Source: Roseomonas sp.
GTDB lineage: Bacteria; Pseudomonadota; Alphaproteobacteria; Acetobacterales; Acetobacteraceae
NCBI GenBank assembly: GCA_020249285.1
Contig: JADCFX010000002.1
Span: 62,001 to 126,000, forward strand
Reading direction: 5' to 3'
Length of the DNA stretch: 64,000 nt
Of this stretch, positions 17,820-26,430 are shown one piece after another (position 1 is the stretch's first letter; every line of letters starts with the position of its first letter). A program made the position numbers and the translations under genes. The notes beneath the pieces are model-generated. The model worked only from the letters and a program-made list of their open reading frames with translations. It was not told where the DNA came from and searched no databases.

Positions 17820-19108
17820 CACGCTTTCTCCACCCCGCACCATTCGGCCATGGTCAGCGCAATGGTGCGGCTAATGTCATGCATGGAATCGAGGCCGACA
17901 CTTTCATCAATGCCGTGAATATCCTGCGCGTCCGGGCCAAAGCACGCGACTGGTGTGCCCTGATGCAGCACAAAATGCCGCCCATCCGTAAGGCCCGCCG
18001 AGGGGTAATCGCGCAAAGCCGCGCCAGAGACATCGGTGAAATGCCGCTTGGCCAGTTTCACAATCGGCGCCTCCATATCAAAGACGCAGGGTTCGGCCAT
18101 AAAACCCTTGAATTCCAGCTTCACCTTGGCGCCGCGTAGCTTTTCATCCTGCGCCGCCTTCGCCACCAGCCGTTCTATATCGGCTTTCACTGCCGCGGCG
18201 CTATTGCCCATCATCACGCCAACCCGAAGCCCAATGCGCGCGCGTGTTGGCACAGATGAATTCCATTCGCCCCCTTCAATCGTGCCGAGATTCACATTCA
18301 CCGGATGATTCACGCCATGGAAGGAGGCATGGATATTCTCGGCCCGGTTCATCTGGGATTCATATTCCTTGAAATGCGCGGCGATAGTGCTGGCGGCTTC
18401 AATGGCATTCACGCCCGCCTGCATATCCCGCACATGGGCGGGGCGGCCGGAAACCGTGACCCAGGCCCAGATCACGCCAACCTCCGCGCTATACATGGCG
18501 GGCAGGCCGGGGCCCGGTTCGGGGATGATCACGGCATCCGTGCGCGGCAAGGCGAGCATCGCGGCCAGCGCGCCATTGCCGGTGCATTCTTCTTCAATGA
18601 CTGAGTGCATCTGCACCTGGGCAGCCGGTTGCAAGCCAGCGCGCTGTAGGGCGCGAAAGGCCGTGACGTAAGAAATAATGCCAGCCTTCATGTCCCCCGC
18701 GCCGCGCCCACACATGCGGCCATCGCGAATGGCGGGCTCATAGGGCGGGGTTTCCCACATATCGGCGGCCCCTTCCGGCACCACATCCACATGGCCTTGC
18801 AGGGTTAGGCTTTTCCCCTTCGTTTCGCGTGGCGTGAAGACTGCCACGACATTATCGCGCCCGTCATAAGGAATCAGCGGTGGCGAGAAACCAGGATGGC
18901 CTTCAAGCGCTTCTGGGACGGTTGGAATGCGCTGGGGTGTCAGGCCAAGCCCCTCATAAATCCGCGCCATTTCATTCAAAGCCGAGGCTTCATTGCCAAG
19001 CGTTGAGGGGCAACGCACCAGGCGGGAAAGCATGGAGATGCTCTCCGCGCGCAGCTCATCCACCGCTTCCAGAATGGCGCGCCGCGCGCCGGGGTCGAGA
19101 GCTTGCAT
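17819..19108 (-). CDS. M20 family deacylase (ArgE/DapE-like)
   Basis: A 429-residue zinc peptidase/deacylase. The metal motifs are LTLQGHVDVVPEG, GRGAGDMKAGI with the bridging Asp, and EEECTGNGALAA with the catalytic Glu. The family removes acyl groups or peptides from amino acids (acetylornithine deacetylase, succinyl-diaminopimelate desuccinylase). The ATG at 19108 is preferred because AAGGA lies 10 bp upstream; an ATG at 19150 has no such site. It heads the left-pointing operon ArgE-like, carbamoylase-like, MlrC-like. The divergent partner operon starts at 19214. A dedicated biosynthetic role is unlikely given this hydrolase context. Confidence 0.9.
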   Translation of the reverse strand: MQALDPGARRAILEAVDELRAESISMLSRLVRCPSTLGNEASALNEMARIYEGLGLTPQRIPTVPEALEGHPGFSPPLIPYDGRDNVVAVFTPRETKGKSLTLQGHVDVVPEGAADMWETPPYEPAIRDGRMCGRGAGDMKAGIISYVTAFRALQRAGLQPAAQVQMHSVIEEECTGNGALAAMLALPRTDAVIIPEPGPGLPAMYSAEVGVIWAWVTVSGRPAHVRDMQAGVNAIEAASTIAAHFKEYESQMNRAENIHASFHGVNHPVNVNLGTIEGGEWNSSVPTRARIGLRVGVMMGNSAAAVKADIERLVAKAAQDEKLRGAKVKLEFKGFMAEPCVFDMEAPIVKLAKRHFTDVSGAALRDYPSAGLTDGRHFVLHQGTPVACFGPDAQDIHGIDESVGLDSMHDISRTIALTMAEWCGVEKA

Positions 19109-19213
19109 TTCGCCTAGGTCCTTAACTTCAAGTCCGGGGACGCTACCCATCCCGGCAAGGCGCAGCAAGCGCGGTGCCTTCGCAGCGGGGGCAAAACTGG
19201 TTAGCCTTTGCCC

Positions 19214-20251
19214 ATGAAAACCTTCGCCCATCCGGATCATGCCGGGCATCAACCGGCTTTTTTCCTGGTTCGCGGCCGCACGCGCGCGAATTTCGAAATC
19301 CCCGCCCGCGCGGCTTCGCTGGAGGCGGCGCTGCTTCGCCTTGGGCTTGCGCCCAGCGTGCCAGAAGCCGTGCCGCTTGCCGCGCTGCGCTCCATTCATA
19401 GCTCAGATTATCTGGCTTTTCTGGCAGAAGCTGCGCGGGATTGGGCAGCGCTTGCCGATGCAGGGCCAGAGGTGGTCGCGAATATGCATCCCTCGCCGGA
19501 GATGCTGGCGCAAGGTGCTGTTTGTGCGGATGGCATTGTCGCCCGCGCCGGCTGGTATATGGCCGATGCCGCCTGCCCGATTGGTCCCGGCACATGGGCA
19601 GCCATTCAAGGCGCGGCGGCTTGCGCCTTGGCCGCTGCGCGTGAAGCCGCTGCCGGACGCAGCGCCTATGCTTTGTGTCGTCCACCTGGGCATCATGCTT
19701 ATGCCGCGCGCGCCGGCGGGCATTGCTATGTGAACAACGCCGCGCTTGCCGCGCAGGCTTTGGTTGATGCGGGTGCCAAGCGCGTTGCGGTGCTGGATAT
19801 TGATAGCCATCACGGCAATGGCACTCAGGGTATTTTCTGGGAACGCGGCGATGTGCTGACCATTTCCATCCATGGCGATCCTGATCGCTATTACCCCTGG
19901 TTCGTTGGCCGCACGCGTGAACGCGGCGCCGGCGCGGGTGATGGGCACAATATGAATATGCCACTCGCCATCGGCACGGGGGATGAGGGCTGGTTGGATG
20001 CCATTCGCTACGCCATGGCAGCCATTCGCGACCATAAAGCCGATGCGCTGGTGCTGCCGCTTGGCTTTGATGCCTCGGAACATGAACCGCTCGCCGCGCT
20101 GAAAGTGACGGCGGAGGGTTTTGCCCGCGCGGGTGGGATGATTGGCGGCCTTAAGCTGCCCACCGCCATCACTCAGGAAGGCGGCTACAACGTAGATGTC
20201 ATCGGCGATTTATTGGAAGGCTTCCTTAAAGCCTGGGGAGATGCGGCATGA
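19214..20251 (+). CDS. Histone-deacetylase-fold amidohydrolase (acetylpolyamine amidohydrolase-like)
   Basis: A 345-residue zinc deacetylase of the arginase/deacetylase fold. It has RPPGHHAYAARAGGHCYVNN near residues 155-175 with the catalytic His pair, the metal-binding DIDSHHGNGTQ near residue 195, the third ligand in LGFDASEHEP near residue 285, and the transition-state Tyr in EGGYN near residue 323. The GGHCYVNNAA form is nearer to bacterial acetylpolyamine amidohydrolases than to acetoin-type AcuC. It would release acetate from acetylated polyamines or similar amines. The ATG at 19214 is chosen over a TTG at 19208. Its stop overlaps the dipeptidase start (ATGA). Confidence 0.9.
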   Translation: MKTFAHPDHAGHQPAFFLVRGRTRANFEIPARAASLEAALLRLGLAPSVPEAVPLAALRSIHSSDYLAFLAEAARDWAALADAGPEVVANMHPSPEMLAQGAVCADGIVARAGWYMADAACPIGPGTWAAIQGAAACALAAAREAAAGRSAYALCRPPGHHAYAARAGGHCYVNNAALAAQALVDAGAKRVAVLDIDSHHGNGTQGIFWERGDVLTISIHGDPDRYYPWFVGRTRERGAGAGDGHNMNMPLAIGTGDEGWLDAIRYAMAAIRDHKADALVLPLGFDASEHEPLAALKVTAEGFARAGGMIGGLKLPTAITQEGGYNVDVIGDLLEGFLKAWGDAA

Positions 20252-21255
20252 GTGAGGCCATCCACGTGGCGACACTAACACTCGACACCCATGTTGATAT
20301 CAGATGGCCCGACCCGCCTGATGCCACGACCGAGACTGATCGCTGCGTTGATTTCCCGAAGATGCAGCGCGGTGGCCTGAAGGCTGTTGTCTTCATTGCC
20401 TATACGCCGCAAGGCCCGCGCGACGTTGCCGGCCATCAGGCCGCTGCTGACCGGGCAGAGGCGATGCTGCGGCACATCCGCACGCGCGCCGATGGCGTTA
20501 CTCGGCGCTTTTGCGCCAGCGCTGATGAATTGGAAGCGGCGCATCAGGCCGGCGCGCTTGCGGTGCTGAGCGCAGTTGAAAACGGCAATGCCATGGGCCG
20601 CGATTTGGCGCGGCTGAAACTTTGGCGCGACCTCGGCGCGATTTATCTGACGCTGACGCATGATGGGCATAATGATTTGGCCGATGCCGCGCGGCCCAAA
20701 CCCGCGCTTGGTGATGGCACGGCGGAACATGGCGGGCTTTCCGATCTGGGGCGCCAGGCGATTGCCGAGATGAACCGCATCGGGTTGATTATTGATGTCT
20801 CGCATGCCGCGAAATCTTCCATGATGCAGGCCGCCGATCTTTCCCGCGCGCCAATTGTGGCGACGCATTCCTGCTGCCGCGCGCTATGCGATCATCCGCG
20901 CAATCTGGATGATGAACAGTTGGATATGCTGCGCGCGCGCGGCGGGTTGGTGCAGATCACAGCGCTTGATGCCTTTCTTCGCCCGCCTGGGGCAGATGGC
21001 AAATCACCGGCCACGGTTGCGGATATGGTTGATCATGTGGATTACGCGGTGCGGCGGATTGGGCTTGAATATGTTGGCCTATCTTCGGATTTCGATGGCG
21101 GTGGCGGCATTCCCGGCTGGGCTAATGCTGGGGAGACGATGAACCTGACGGCGGAATTGCACCGGCGCGGCTATGGCGCGCGGGAGATTGATTTGCTCTG
21201 GTCCGGCAATTTCCGGCGGTTGATGCGGCGGGTGCAGGGGATGGCGGGACAATAG
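20248..21255 (+). CDS. M19 family membrane-dipeptidase-type hydrolase
   Basis: A 335-residue zinc dipeptidase of the renal dipeptidase family. The beta-barrel metal motif is LDTHVDIRWP near residue 14, with the bridging Glu in LSAVENGNAMG near residue 115, IDVSHAAKSSMMQ and ATHSCCRALCDHPRN carrying the two His ligands near residues 180-215, and SSDFDGGGGIPGW near residue 280. No signal peptide is visible, so it acts in the cytoplasm. The family cleaves dipeptides, D-amino acid dipeptides and some beta-lactams. It is translationally coupled to the upstream deacetylase-fold gene. Confidence 0.93.
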   Translation: MSEAIHVATLTLDTHVDIRWPDPPDATTETDRCVDFPKMQRGGLKAVVFIAYTPQGPRDVAGHQAAADRAEAMLRHIRTRADGVTRRFCASADELEAAHQAGALAVLSAVENGNAMGRDLARLKLWRDLGAIYLTLTHDGHNDLADAARPKPALGDGTAEHGGLSDLGRQAIAEMNRIGLIIDVSHAAKSSMMQAADLSRAPIVATHSCCRALCDHPRNLDDEQLDMLRARGGLVQITALDAFLRPPGADGKSPATVADMVDHVDYAVRRIGLEYVGLSSDFDGGGGIPGWANAGETMNLTAELHRRGYGAREIDLLWSGNFRRLMRRVQGMAGQ

Positions 21256-21273
21256 ACACGAGGAGTAACAGGT

Positions 21274-21918
21274 ATGGGCGGGGAAGAGACCAAGGCTGTT
21301 GCGGAAATCGCAAAGGCCACTGGAGAACTTGCCAAGACGAGTGGCAAGGTAGTTGACGCCTCGACCAGTTTTGGAAGTTGGCTGAGTAAGACGCTCGGCA
21401 CAATCCCTGAGGATTTGCTAGGCATTGCTGGGGGCGATTGGGTTCATGAGCAACGCAAGAGGAACCTGATCTCACTACAGGCAAAGACGGCGGAAATACG
21501 AACGCGTATTGATGCTGGGCCGCCGCAGGAGCCAAGCGTCTCAGTCATACTGCCACTTCTAAGAGCAGCATCTGACGAAGCGAGGCCAGAGCTACAGTCC
21601 CTGTGGGCCGGCCTGCTAACAGCGGCGCTTCAGCCTGACGGGGGACGACGTGTCAGACGAGCATATTTTGAGACCTTGACCCTAATGGAGCCGATGGATG
21701 CGGTTTTATTTGAAGCGATCATGCATGAAAGACAGGACAAGAAAGGAGGTAGAGTTGACGTCAACCTTGTTGGAGGCAAAGCGGAGATTGGCGGAGATGA
21801 ACGTACAGTGAGCATCAATGCATTGGAAAAGTTAGGCCTCATCGTCTTTGGGACACATGACGGCCTGCATACCGTCAAGCCGTATGGTCTGGCGTTCTGG
21901 GAAGCCTGCAACCCGTAA
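21274..21918 (+). CDS. DUF4393 / Abi-alpha-like protein (possible abortive-infection protein)
   Basis: A 214-residue protein with an Ala/Lys-rich amphipathic N-terminus (residues 1-45), then PEDLLGIAGGDWVHEQRKRN, a LLPLLRAASDEARPELQSLW segment near residue 100 and a C-terminal wing with INALEKLGLI. The order of GDW-x-RxRN, a PLLxAAxxE stretch and an LQxLWAxLL stretch is the pattern of DUF4393, also called Abi_alpha, linked by family annotation to phage abortive infection. Codon use is more AT-rich than in the neighbours, with many AGA/AGG arginine and TTA codons, which suggests recent acquisition. It follows the dipeptidase gene by 18 bp with a GAGGAG ribosome-binding site. A defence role is inferred only. 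Confidence 0.7.
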   Translation: MGGEETKAVAEIAKATGELAKTSGKVVDASTSFGSWLSKTLGTIPEDLLGIAGGDWVHEQRKRNLISLQAKTAEIRTRIDAGPPQEPSVSVILPLLRAASDEARPELQSLWAGLLTAALQPDGGRRVRRAYFETLTLMEPMDAVLFEAIMHERQDKKGGRVDVNLVGGKAEIGGDERTVSINALEKLGLIVFGTHDGLHTVKPYGLAFWEACNP

Positions 21919-22067
21919 ATTTTTAAGCGTGCTGGCTGGCCAGTAACTTGTTCATCCGCTTGCAGCTACTATCGCCGCCGCCCCGATCCATATCTTTTGG
22001 TGTAGTTTAACCTGTAAAATAAAACTTATGGTTGCAATTCCCGCCACTTTGGGCCAGTCATGGCACC

Positions 22068-23585
22068 ATGTCCATCGCCCGCATCGCCACCTTCGCCTTC
22101 GCTGGAATCGACGCCCAAGCTGTTGAAGTACAGGTGCAAATCGCCCCGGGCCTGCCCGCCTTTCTGGTGGTCGGCTTGCCCGATAAGGCGGTCGCGGAAA
22201 GCCGGGAAAGGGTGCGCGCAGCCTTGCTCGGCCTGGGGTTATCTCTGCCGCCGAAGCGCGTGCTGGTGAACCTGGCCCCCGCCGATATCACCAAGGAAGG
22301 CAGCCATTTCGATCTGCCCATTGCACTCGCCGTCCTCGCTGCCATGGATGTACTGCCACGCGACGATTTGGCGGGCTTTGCCGCGCTGGGCGAATTGTCG
22401 CTGGATGGCGCCATCATGCCTGTCGCGGGCGTGCTGCCGGCAGCCCTTGGTGCCTCAGCGCGCGAATTGGGGTTGATCTGTCCTGCCGCACAGGGCGGTG
22501 AAGCGGCCTGGGCGGGTCAGATTGAAGTGCTGGCCGCGCCTGATCTTCCCGCGCTGCTCAATCACTTCAAAGGCGTGCAGGTATTGAGCGCGCCTGAGGC
22601 ACCAAAGCTGGATTCCGCGCCACCCTCAGGCCCCTGCCTTTCCGATGTGAAGGGGCAGGAAACCGCGAAGCGCGCCTTGGAAATCGCTGCGGCGGGCGGG
22701 CATAATTTGCTGATGATCGGCCCGCCGGGTGGCGGCAAATCCATGCTGGCGGCACGACTATCCGCGCTGCTGCCAGATCTTTCGCCGGCTGAGGCTTTGG
22801 AAGTCAGCCTGGTGCATTCCATCGCCGGGCTTTTGCAAGGCGGGCGGTTGGTCACGCGCCCACCATTCCGGGAGCCGCATCATTCCGCTTCCATGCCGGC
22901 GCTGGTGGGCGGAGGTTCCCGTGCCAAGCCGGGCGAAATCAGCCTGGCGCATCGCGGCGTTTTGTTTCTGGATGAATGGCCGGAGTTTCCGCGCACCGCT
23001 TTGGAAGCCTTGCGTCAGCCCATGGAGACCGGGCGCACCACCATCAGCCGCGTGCATTCGCATGTGACCTATCCGGCGCGGTTTCAATGCATCGCGGCGA
23101 TGAACCCCTGCCGCTGCGGCTATCTGGGTCAGCCTGGGCGCGAATGCGGTCGCGCGCCGCGCTGTGGAGAGGATTATCAGATGCGCCTTTCCGGCCCGCT
23201 GCTGGACCGGATGGATATCACCATCGAAGTCATGCCGATCGCGCCCGCGGAACTGGCCCGCGCCCCAGCGGGTGAAGCCACCGCCGCCGTGGCCGCACGC
23301 GTCAAGGCAGCGCGCGCCGCACAACGCGCGCGTTATGGCACCGATGGCCCGCCGAATAATGCGGAAGCAAGCCTTGCCCAATTACAGCTTGGGCTGGAAG
23401 CGGAAGCCGCGACGCTGCTTGAAGTGGCTGCAATCAGGCTTGGGCTTTCCTCTCGCGGACAGGTGCGAAGCATGCGTGTGGCGCGCACCATCGCTGATCT
23501 GGCCGGCAGCACCATGATCCGGCGCGCACATATCGCCGAAGCGCTGGCCTTCCGCCATCGCATGCCGGGGCGGGTTGCTGCTTAA
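22068..23585 (+). CDS. YifB/ComM family Mg-chelatase-like AAA ATPase
   Basis: A 505-residue protein of the ComM/YifB family, hexameric AAA+ helicases that help branch migration during natural transformation and recombination. An N-terminal ChlI-like lon-protease fold (APGLPAFLVVGLPDKAVAES) is followed by Walker A IGPPGGGKSMLAARL near residue 218, Walker B VLFLDEWPEF near residue 298 and NPCRCGYLG with zinc-type cysteines (later C at ECGRAPRC). The ATG at 22068 gives the usual MSIARI start. The stop overlaps the convergent acetyltransferase gene by four bases. Confidence 0.94.
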   Translation: MSIARIATFAFAGIDAQAVEVQVQIAPGLPAFLVVGLPDKAVAESRERVRAALLGLGLSLPPKRVLVNLAPADITKEGSHFDLPIALAVLAAMDVLPRDDLAGFAALGELSLDGAIMPVAGVLPAALGASARELGLICPAAQGGEAAWAGQIEVLAAPDLPALLNHFKGVQVLSAPEAPKLDSAPPSGPCLSDVKGQETAKRALEIAAAGGHNLLMIGPPGGGKSMLAARLSALLPDLSPAEALEVSLVHSIAGLLQGGRLVTRPPFREPHHSASMPALVGGGSRAKPGEISLAHRGVLFLDEWPEFPRTALEALRQPMETGRTTISRVHSHVTYPARFQCIAAMNPCRCGYLGQPGRECGRAPRCGEDYQMRLSGPLLDRMDITIEVMPIAPAELARAPAGEATAAVAARVKAARAAQRARYGTDGPPNNAEASLAQLQLGLEAEAATLLEVAAIRLGLSSRGQVRSMRVARTIADLAGSTMIRRAHIAEALAFRHRMPGRVAA

Positions 23586-24049
23586 ATCGATACGTCGGGA
23601 GCCAATCGCAGCACATAGGAACGCCAAGGCGCGCGCTCGGCAATACGCTCATAAAGCGCTATGGCGGCCTGGTCTGTCTCCGGCACTATCCAGCGCAGAT
23701 GCGACCAGCCGCGTGTCTGGCCAAGCGCCGCAAGACCTTCAATCAAGCATTGCGCCACGCCCTGACGGCGTGCGGACGGGCACACGAAAAGATCATCCAG
23801 CGCGCCGCAGCGCCGCGCGAAGACAATTTCCGGCAAGTCGAAGAAATGCGCGAAGCCCAGCGCCTCATCACCACGGAAGGCGCCCAGGATTTCTGCGCGC
23901 GGGTCATTGGCAATCAGGCGCAGCATTTCGGGCGCGGTCGCGGGCGCAGCACCGGCAAGATGCGGCGCCATCTCTGCGCCATAGGCATTGAGCAATGGCA
24001 AAAGCAGATGATGGTCATGCGCCGGCAGCAGGCGCGTCTCAAAGGTCAT
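23582..24049 (-). CDS. GNAT family N-acetyltransferase
   Basis: A 155-residue protein with the GNAT fold. It shows GFAHFFDLPEI at strand beta4, then the acetyl-CoA pyrophosphate loop LFVCPSARRQGVAQCLIE near residues 87-104, which matches the V-x-P-x-x-R-x-x-G-x-A pattern, and a C-terminal AIALYERIAE helix. The substrate is not predictable; the closest general type is the small-molecule or amino-acid acetylating class. It lies downstream of and points the same way as the histone-like gene, with a strong terminator between them. A promoter of its own would have to lie near the terminator. Confidence 0.85.
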   Translation of the reverse strand: MTFETRLLPAHDHHLLLPLLNAYGAEMAPHLAGAAPATAPEMLRLIANDPRAEILGAFRGDEALGFAHFFDLPEIVFARRCGALDDLFVCPSARRQGVAQCLIEGLAALGQTRGWSHLRWIVPETDQAAIALYERIAERAPWRSYVLRLAPDVSI

Positions 24050-24070
24050 GATGCAGGCACCAAAAACACT

Positions 24071-24103
24071 TAGGGCGCCGCATGCTTGGCATGCGACGCC
24101 CTA
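24071..24103 (-). terminator. Rho-independent terminator of the histone-like gene
   Basis: A 15-bp stem with a single mismatch (left arm TAGGGCGCCGCATGC) and the loop TTG is followed on the minus strand by GTTTTTGG. It lies 22 bp beyond the stop of the Lys/Ala repeat gene. Confidence 0.9.
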
Positions 24104-24124
24104 GTGCCGGGATCCGGTAGCTAA

Positions 24125-24643
24125 TTAGCTCGCCGGGGTTTCGGTGGGCGCCGGCGCAGGAGCAGCGACCTTGCGACGACGCGGAGCAGCCTTCTTCGCG
24201 GCGGGCTTCTTCGCAGCGGCCTTCTTCGCAGCCGGCTTCTTCGCAGCAGCCTTCTTCGCGGCAGGCTTCTTGGCAGCAGCCTTCTTCGCAGCAGGCTTCT
24301 TCTTGGCGGCAACCTTCTTCGCAGCAGGCTTCTTAGCAGCAGCCTTCTTCGCGGAAGGCTTCTTGGCAGCAGCCTTCTTCGCAGCCGGCTTCTTCGCAGC
24401 AGCCTTCTTCGCGGCAGGCTTTTTGGCAGCAGCCTTCTTCGCAGCCGGCTTCTTCTTGGCAGCGGCCTTCTTCGCAGCCGGCTTCTTCGCAGCGGCCTTC
24501 TTCGCAGCCGGCTTCTTCGCAGCAGGCTTACGCTTCGCAGGCGCCTTCTTCTTCGCCGCAGCCATGGCCATCGCCTGGGCGCGCGGGGTTTCTTCGGTTT
24601 CGGTAGTCTCGATGATATCAGTCATCAGAGGATGAATCTCCAT
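24125..24643 (-). CDS. Histone H1-like Lys/Ala-rich repeat protein
   Basis: A 172-residue, extremely basic protein. An acidic start ([11 protein letters not shown]) is followed by about 20 degenerate copies of a [14 protein letters not shown] unit over residues 35-150, ending in [13 protein letters not shown]. It resembles the C-terminal tail of eukaryotic histone H1 and bacterial H1-like proteins (HctB, AlgP/AlgR3), which bind and compact DNA. The ATG at 24643 has AGGA 4 nt upstream; an internal ATG at 24625 is a possible alternative. The gene is monocistronic, with a strong terminator downstream. Repeat number is likely to vary between strains. The function is inferred from composition. Confidence 0.82.
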   Translation of the reverse strand: MEIHPLMTDIIETTETEETPRAQAMAMAAAKKKAPAKRKPAAKKPAAKKAAAKKPAAKKAAAKKKPAAKKAAAKKPAAKKAAAKKPAAKKAAAKKPSAKKAAAKKPAAKKVAAKKKPAAKKAAAKKPAAKKAAAKKPAAKKAAAKKPAAKKAAPRRRKVAAPAPAPTETPAS

Positions 24644-25150
24644 GTGTTCCTGTTGAGGGCGGTCATGGCAGAGTCACGCTGTGCGCAACCAATGGCCAAT
24701 TCCAACCCGGGGTACAGCAGGCAAGAACGATAATGGCGGCGACGCGCGGATCCCGATGCGCGGACCGACAGGACGAAAAGTCTCCTCGAAGCGCAGCCGC
24801 CAATAGGGGCTCGGCGCGCGGCATGCCGGCGCGGCGTATTCCCCCTGGCCTCTCTCCCACTCCTTGCACACGCCGTTGCGGCGGTTTGGGGTGGTGCGGA
24901 ACCCTGATCGCGTATGGCGAAGCGTTCCCCGAGTCTGCGGTCCATGGACCGTCCTTCCCTGCTGCGGCAATTCTGCCTTGCCGATTGCAGCGCCTTCCCG
25001 CTTCATCGCGTCTTTATTCAGGTGATGCACCTGGATTTAGGAGCGATGTTTCGCAGCGTTTAGGCAGTGCGAATCGCGCAATAGAATCGCGCGCAACGCA
25101 CGCTATCTTCATCACCATGAGTCGTGTCAACAAAATCCGTCACATCTCGC
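24644..25150. other. Long intergenic region without recognisable gene
   Basis: About 500 bp upstream of the histone-like gene. Short open frames exist on both strands but none has a ribosome-binding site, a family-like sequence or the codon bias of the neighbours. No tRNA, SRP, RNase P, tmRNA or 6S-like signature was recognised. It should contain the promoter of the histone-like gene (minus strand). A small RNA cannot be excluded. Confidence 0.5.
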
Positions 25151-25186
25151 AAAAAAAAATGCGCGCATCGCATCACGATGCGCGCA
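25151..25186 (-). terminator. Rho-independent terminator of the citrate/methylcitrate synthase gene
   Basis: A perfect 11-bp stem TGCGCGCATCG / CGATGCGCGCA with a 5-nt loop (25160-25186) is followed on the minus strand by nine consecutive T residues (25151-25159). It lies 80 bp beyond the synthase stop codon. Confidence 0.95.
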
Positions 25187-25265
25187 GTGTGACATGGATG
25201 TCGCGGTTTTATCGCCCGCGATGCGCCTTCACCATCTCTGAAAAAATGATGAAGGCATCAGCAAA

Positions 25266-26402
25266 TTAACGCGCTGACAGCGGCGGCACTGGGCGCTGTT
25301 CAGGCCCCGTGTACCAGGAAAGCGGACGGATCAGCCGATTATCCGCGCCCTGTTCAATCACATGCGCCGACCAGCCCGTGATGCGGGACGCGACAAAGAT
25401 CGGCGTGAAGAGCGGGATTTCAAAACCCATCAGGTAATAGGCAGGGCCTGCCGGGAAATCGAGGTTCGGGTGGATGTTCTTCTTCTCCAGCATCTCCCCG
25501 GCCAGGATGCGGCTGATCTCCATCCAGGTCTTGTCACCCACAACTTCGGCCATTTTTTCGGCATATTTGCGCATGGTGGGCACGCGGCTATCGCCCGTTT
25601 TATAGACGCGATGGCCAAAGCCCATCACCAGCGCCTTATGGTCGAAGCGGCTTTGAATCCATTCCTTCGCAAGCTTCGGGTCGCCGATTTCCTTGAGCGT
25701 ATGCATCACCGCCTCATTGGCGCCGCCATGCAAAGGCCCCTTGAGCGAGGCAATGCCCGCCGTGATCGCGCCATGCATATCAGCACCTGAGGAGGTGACC
25801 AGCCGCGCCGTATAGGTGGAGGCGTTGAAGGTGTGTTCCGCGTAAAGGATCATGGAAACATCGAAAGCTTTAAGCACTTCCGGCTGTGGCACCTTGCCCA
25901 GGATCAGGTTGAAGGCGTTTTCGGCAAAGCTATGCGCGGGGTTCGGCGCCACTACCGGCAGGCTGCGGGAAGCACGATAGGCCGCCGCAATCGCCGTTGG
26001 GATCTTGGCGAAAAGCCGCTTCGCCTTGCGATACTGCGCGGGCTGAGAAACATCAGCCGTCTCCGGATCTTCCATGCCCATGAAGGATACGGCGGTACGG
26101 ATGGCATCCATCGGGTGCGCATCCTTCGGGAATTCGCGGATCACGCGATGCAGCGCGGGGCTGATCTCACGCTCGGCAGCGGTTTCCGCCTTGAAGGCGG
26201 CAAGCTGCTTGGCATTGGGCAATTCGCCTTCCCAAAGCAGAAAAGACACCTCCTCAAAGCTGCAATTCTCCGCCAAATCCTGCACCGCATAGCCGCGATA
26301 GGTCAGGCTATTCGTCTCCGGCATTACCTTGGAGACGGCGGAGACATCGGCATAAACGCCGACCAGGCCCTTGTAGATTTCGGGTTTCGTGGTTTCGTTC
26401 AT
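25266..26402 (-). CDS. prpC: Citrate synthase family protein, probably 2-methylcitrate synthase
   Basis: A 378-residue small type-I citrate synthase. The family markers are YRGYAVQDLAENCSFEEV near residue 40, HTFNASTYTARLV near residue 190, the active-site His in KGPLHGGANEAVM, and GFGHRVYKTGDSRV near residue 265 with the second catalytic His. The C-terminal FVASRITGWSAHVIEQ and RPLSWYTGP are typical of PrpC and related synthases. The gene follows a PrpD-family gene, which favours condensation of propionyl-CoA with oxaloacetate in the methylcitrate cycle. Citrate synthase activity cannot be excluded by eye. A hairpin separates it from the upstream gene. Confidence 0.87.
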   Translation of the reverse strand: MNETTKPEIYKGLVGVYADVSAVSKVMPETNSLTYRGYAVQDLAENCSFEEVSFLLWEGELPNAKQLAAFKAETAAEREISPALHRVIREFPKDAHPMDAIRTAVSFMGMEDPETADVSQPAQYRKAKRLFAKIPTAIAAAYRASRSLPVVAPNPAHSFAENAFNLILGKVPQPEVLKAFDVSMILYAEHTFNASTYTARLVTSSGADMHGAITAGIASLKGPLHGGANEAVMHTLKEIGDPKLAKEWIQSRFDHKALVMGFGHRVYKTGDSRVPTMRKYAEKMAEVVGDKTWMEISRILAGEMLEKKNIHPNLDFPAGPAYYLMGFEIPLFTPIFVASRITGWSAHVIEQGADNRLIRPLSWYTGPEQRPVPPLSAR

Positions 26403-26430
26403 CGGGTTTCTTCCCTTGCTTTATGGCTTC

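Noticed and set aside
24150..24540. Short regularly repeated DNA units that could suggest a CRISPR array or satellite
   Set aside because: The units are in-frame codons of the Lys/Ala-rich repeat protein, with no unique spacers.
24663..25030. Minus-strand open frames upstream of the H1-like gene
   Set aside because: No ribosome-binding site, Arg/Cys-rich composition and no family resemblance; treated as non-coding.
24733..25269. Plus-strand frame ending near the prpC stop
   Set aside because: It runs through the prpC terminator hairpin and A-tract and has no start signal.
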